Source of the DNA: Candidatus Neomicrothrix sp. UBA672 | GTDB taxonomy: Bacteria; Actinomycetota; Acidimicrobiia; Acidimicrobiales; MedAcidi-G1 | DNA: 6,135 nucleotides | Assembly: GCA_002299135.1 (NCBI GenBank) | Contig: DBNM01000154.1 | Coordinates: forward strand, 9,056 to 15,190 | Reading direction: 5' to 3' | Shown here: piece by piece, positions 6,062-6,135 of the stretch | How positions within the stretch are numbered: the stretch's first letter is position 1 | Layout: every line of letters starts with the position of its first letter | Translations under genes and position numbers: made by a program | Notes under the pieces: generated by a model | The model's database searches: none | Told to the model about the DNA's origin: nothing | Seen by the model: the letters and a program-made list of their open reading frames with translations, nothing else

Positions 6062-6134
6062 TAGGCCGCCCGGGGCTCGAACCCGGCACCTTGGGATTAA
6101 AAGTCCCCTGCTCTACCCGATGAGCTAGCGACCC
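6062..6134 (-). tRNA. tRNA-Lys (anticodon UUU)
   Basis: Read on the minus strand, 73 bases fold as a complete tRNA: acceptor stem GGGTCGC with GCGGCCT (G-U at pairs 1-72 and 4-69), TA, D arm GCTC/GAGC with an 8-base loop, anticodon arm GGGGA-CTTTTAA-TCCCA with anticodon TTT, variable loop AGGTG, T arm CCGGG-TTCGAGC-CCCGG, and discriminator A. The anticodon reads AAA/AAG lysine codons. The 3' CCA is not encoded (the genome continues A-CAT), so it must be added enzymatically. The outermost anticodon-stem pair (27-43) is a G-A mismatch. The gene is much more GC-rich than its surroundings, as expected for structural RNA in an AT-rich genome. One base of 5' flank remains, so its promoter is outside the window. 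Confidence 0.96.
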
Positions 6135-6135
6135 A

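Noticed and set aside
1..6135. Mobile element, CRISPR, toxin-antitoxin or phage-defence system
   Set aside because: No transposase, integrase, regularly spaced repeats, small toxin-like pairs or defence domains are visible; the ankyrin repeats alone, inside a membrane acyltransferase, do not indicate a defence system.

Overview
The window looks like ordinary chromosomal DNA from an AT-rich (about 40% GC by eye), free-living bacterium, probably Gram-negative. The tRNA gene has no encoded CCA end, which argues against E. coli-like gammaproteobacteria, and nothing here fixes the lineage. Coding density is very high, gaps are short, and no phage, transposase, integrase or CRISPR sequence is visible.

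Layout from left to right. (1) A plus-strand pair: a membrane acyltransferase of the acyltransferase-3/OpgC type, cut at its 5' end by the window edge, and 13 bp later a small zinc-binding GFA/CENP-V-type protein (1525-1962). (2) A convergent minus-strand 2-oxoglutarate/Fe(II) oxygenase of the isopenicillin-N-synthase-like family (about 1993-2979). (3) A 161-bp divergent intergenic region with long T/A tracts. (4) A plus-strand pair: a MmcQ/YjbR-family protein (3141-3506) and an NAD(P)-dependent aldehyde dehydrogenase (3564-4988), with a stem-loop in the gap between them. (5) A minus-strand YeiH-family (UPF0324, putative sulfate exporter) membrane protein (5000-6013), convergent with the dehydrogenase, and 48 bp downstream of a minus-strand tRNA-Lys(UUU) gene (6062-6134) that may be co-transcribed with it.

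The genes do not form an obvious single pathway. The GFA protein, oxygenase and aldehyde dehydrogenase could all belong to small-molecule or aldehyde metabolism, but no shared substrate is visible. The two plus-strand pairs are plausible small operons.

The most unusual item is the first gene. About three ankyrin repeats are spliced into the acyltransferase between transmembrane helices 3 and 4, and the positive-inside charge pattern places them on the outer (periplasmic) face of the membrane. A secondary oddity is a short ORF with a good Shine-Dalgarno sequence that overlaps the poorly signalled start of the YeiH-family gene. I found no clear evidence of a wholly new multi-gene system.
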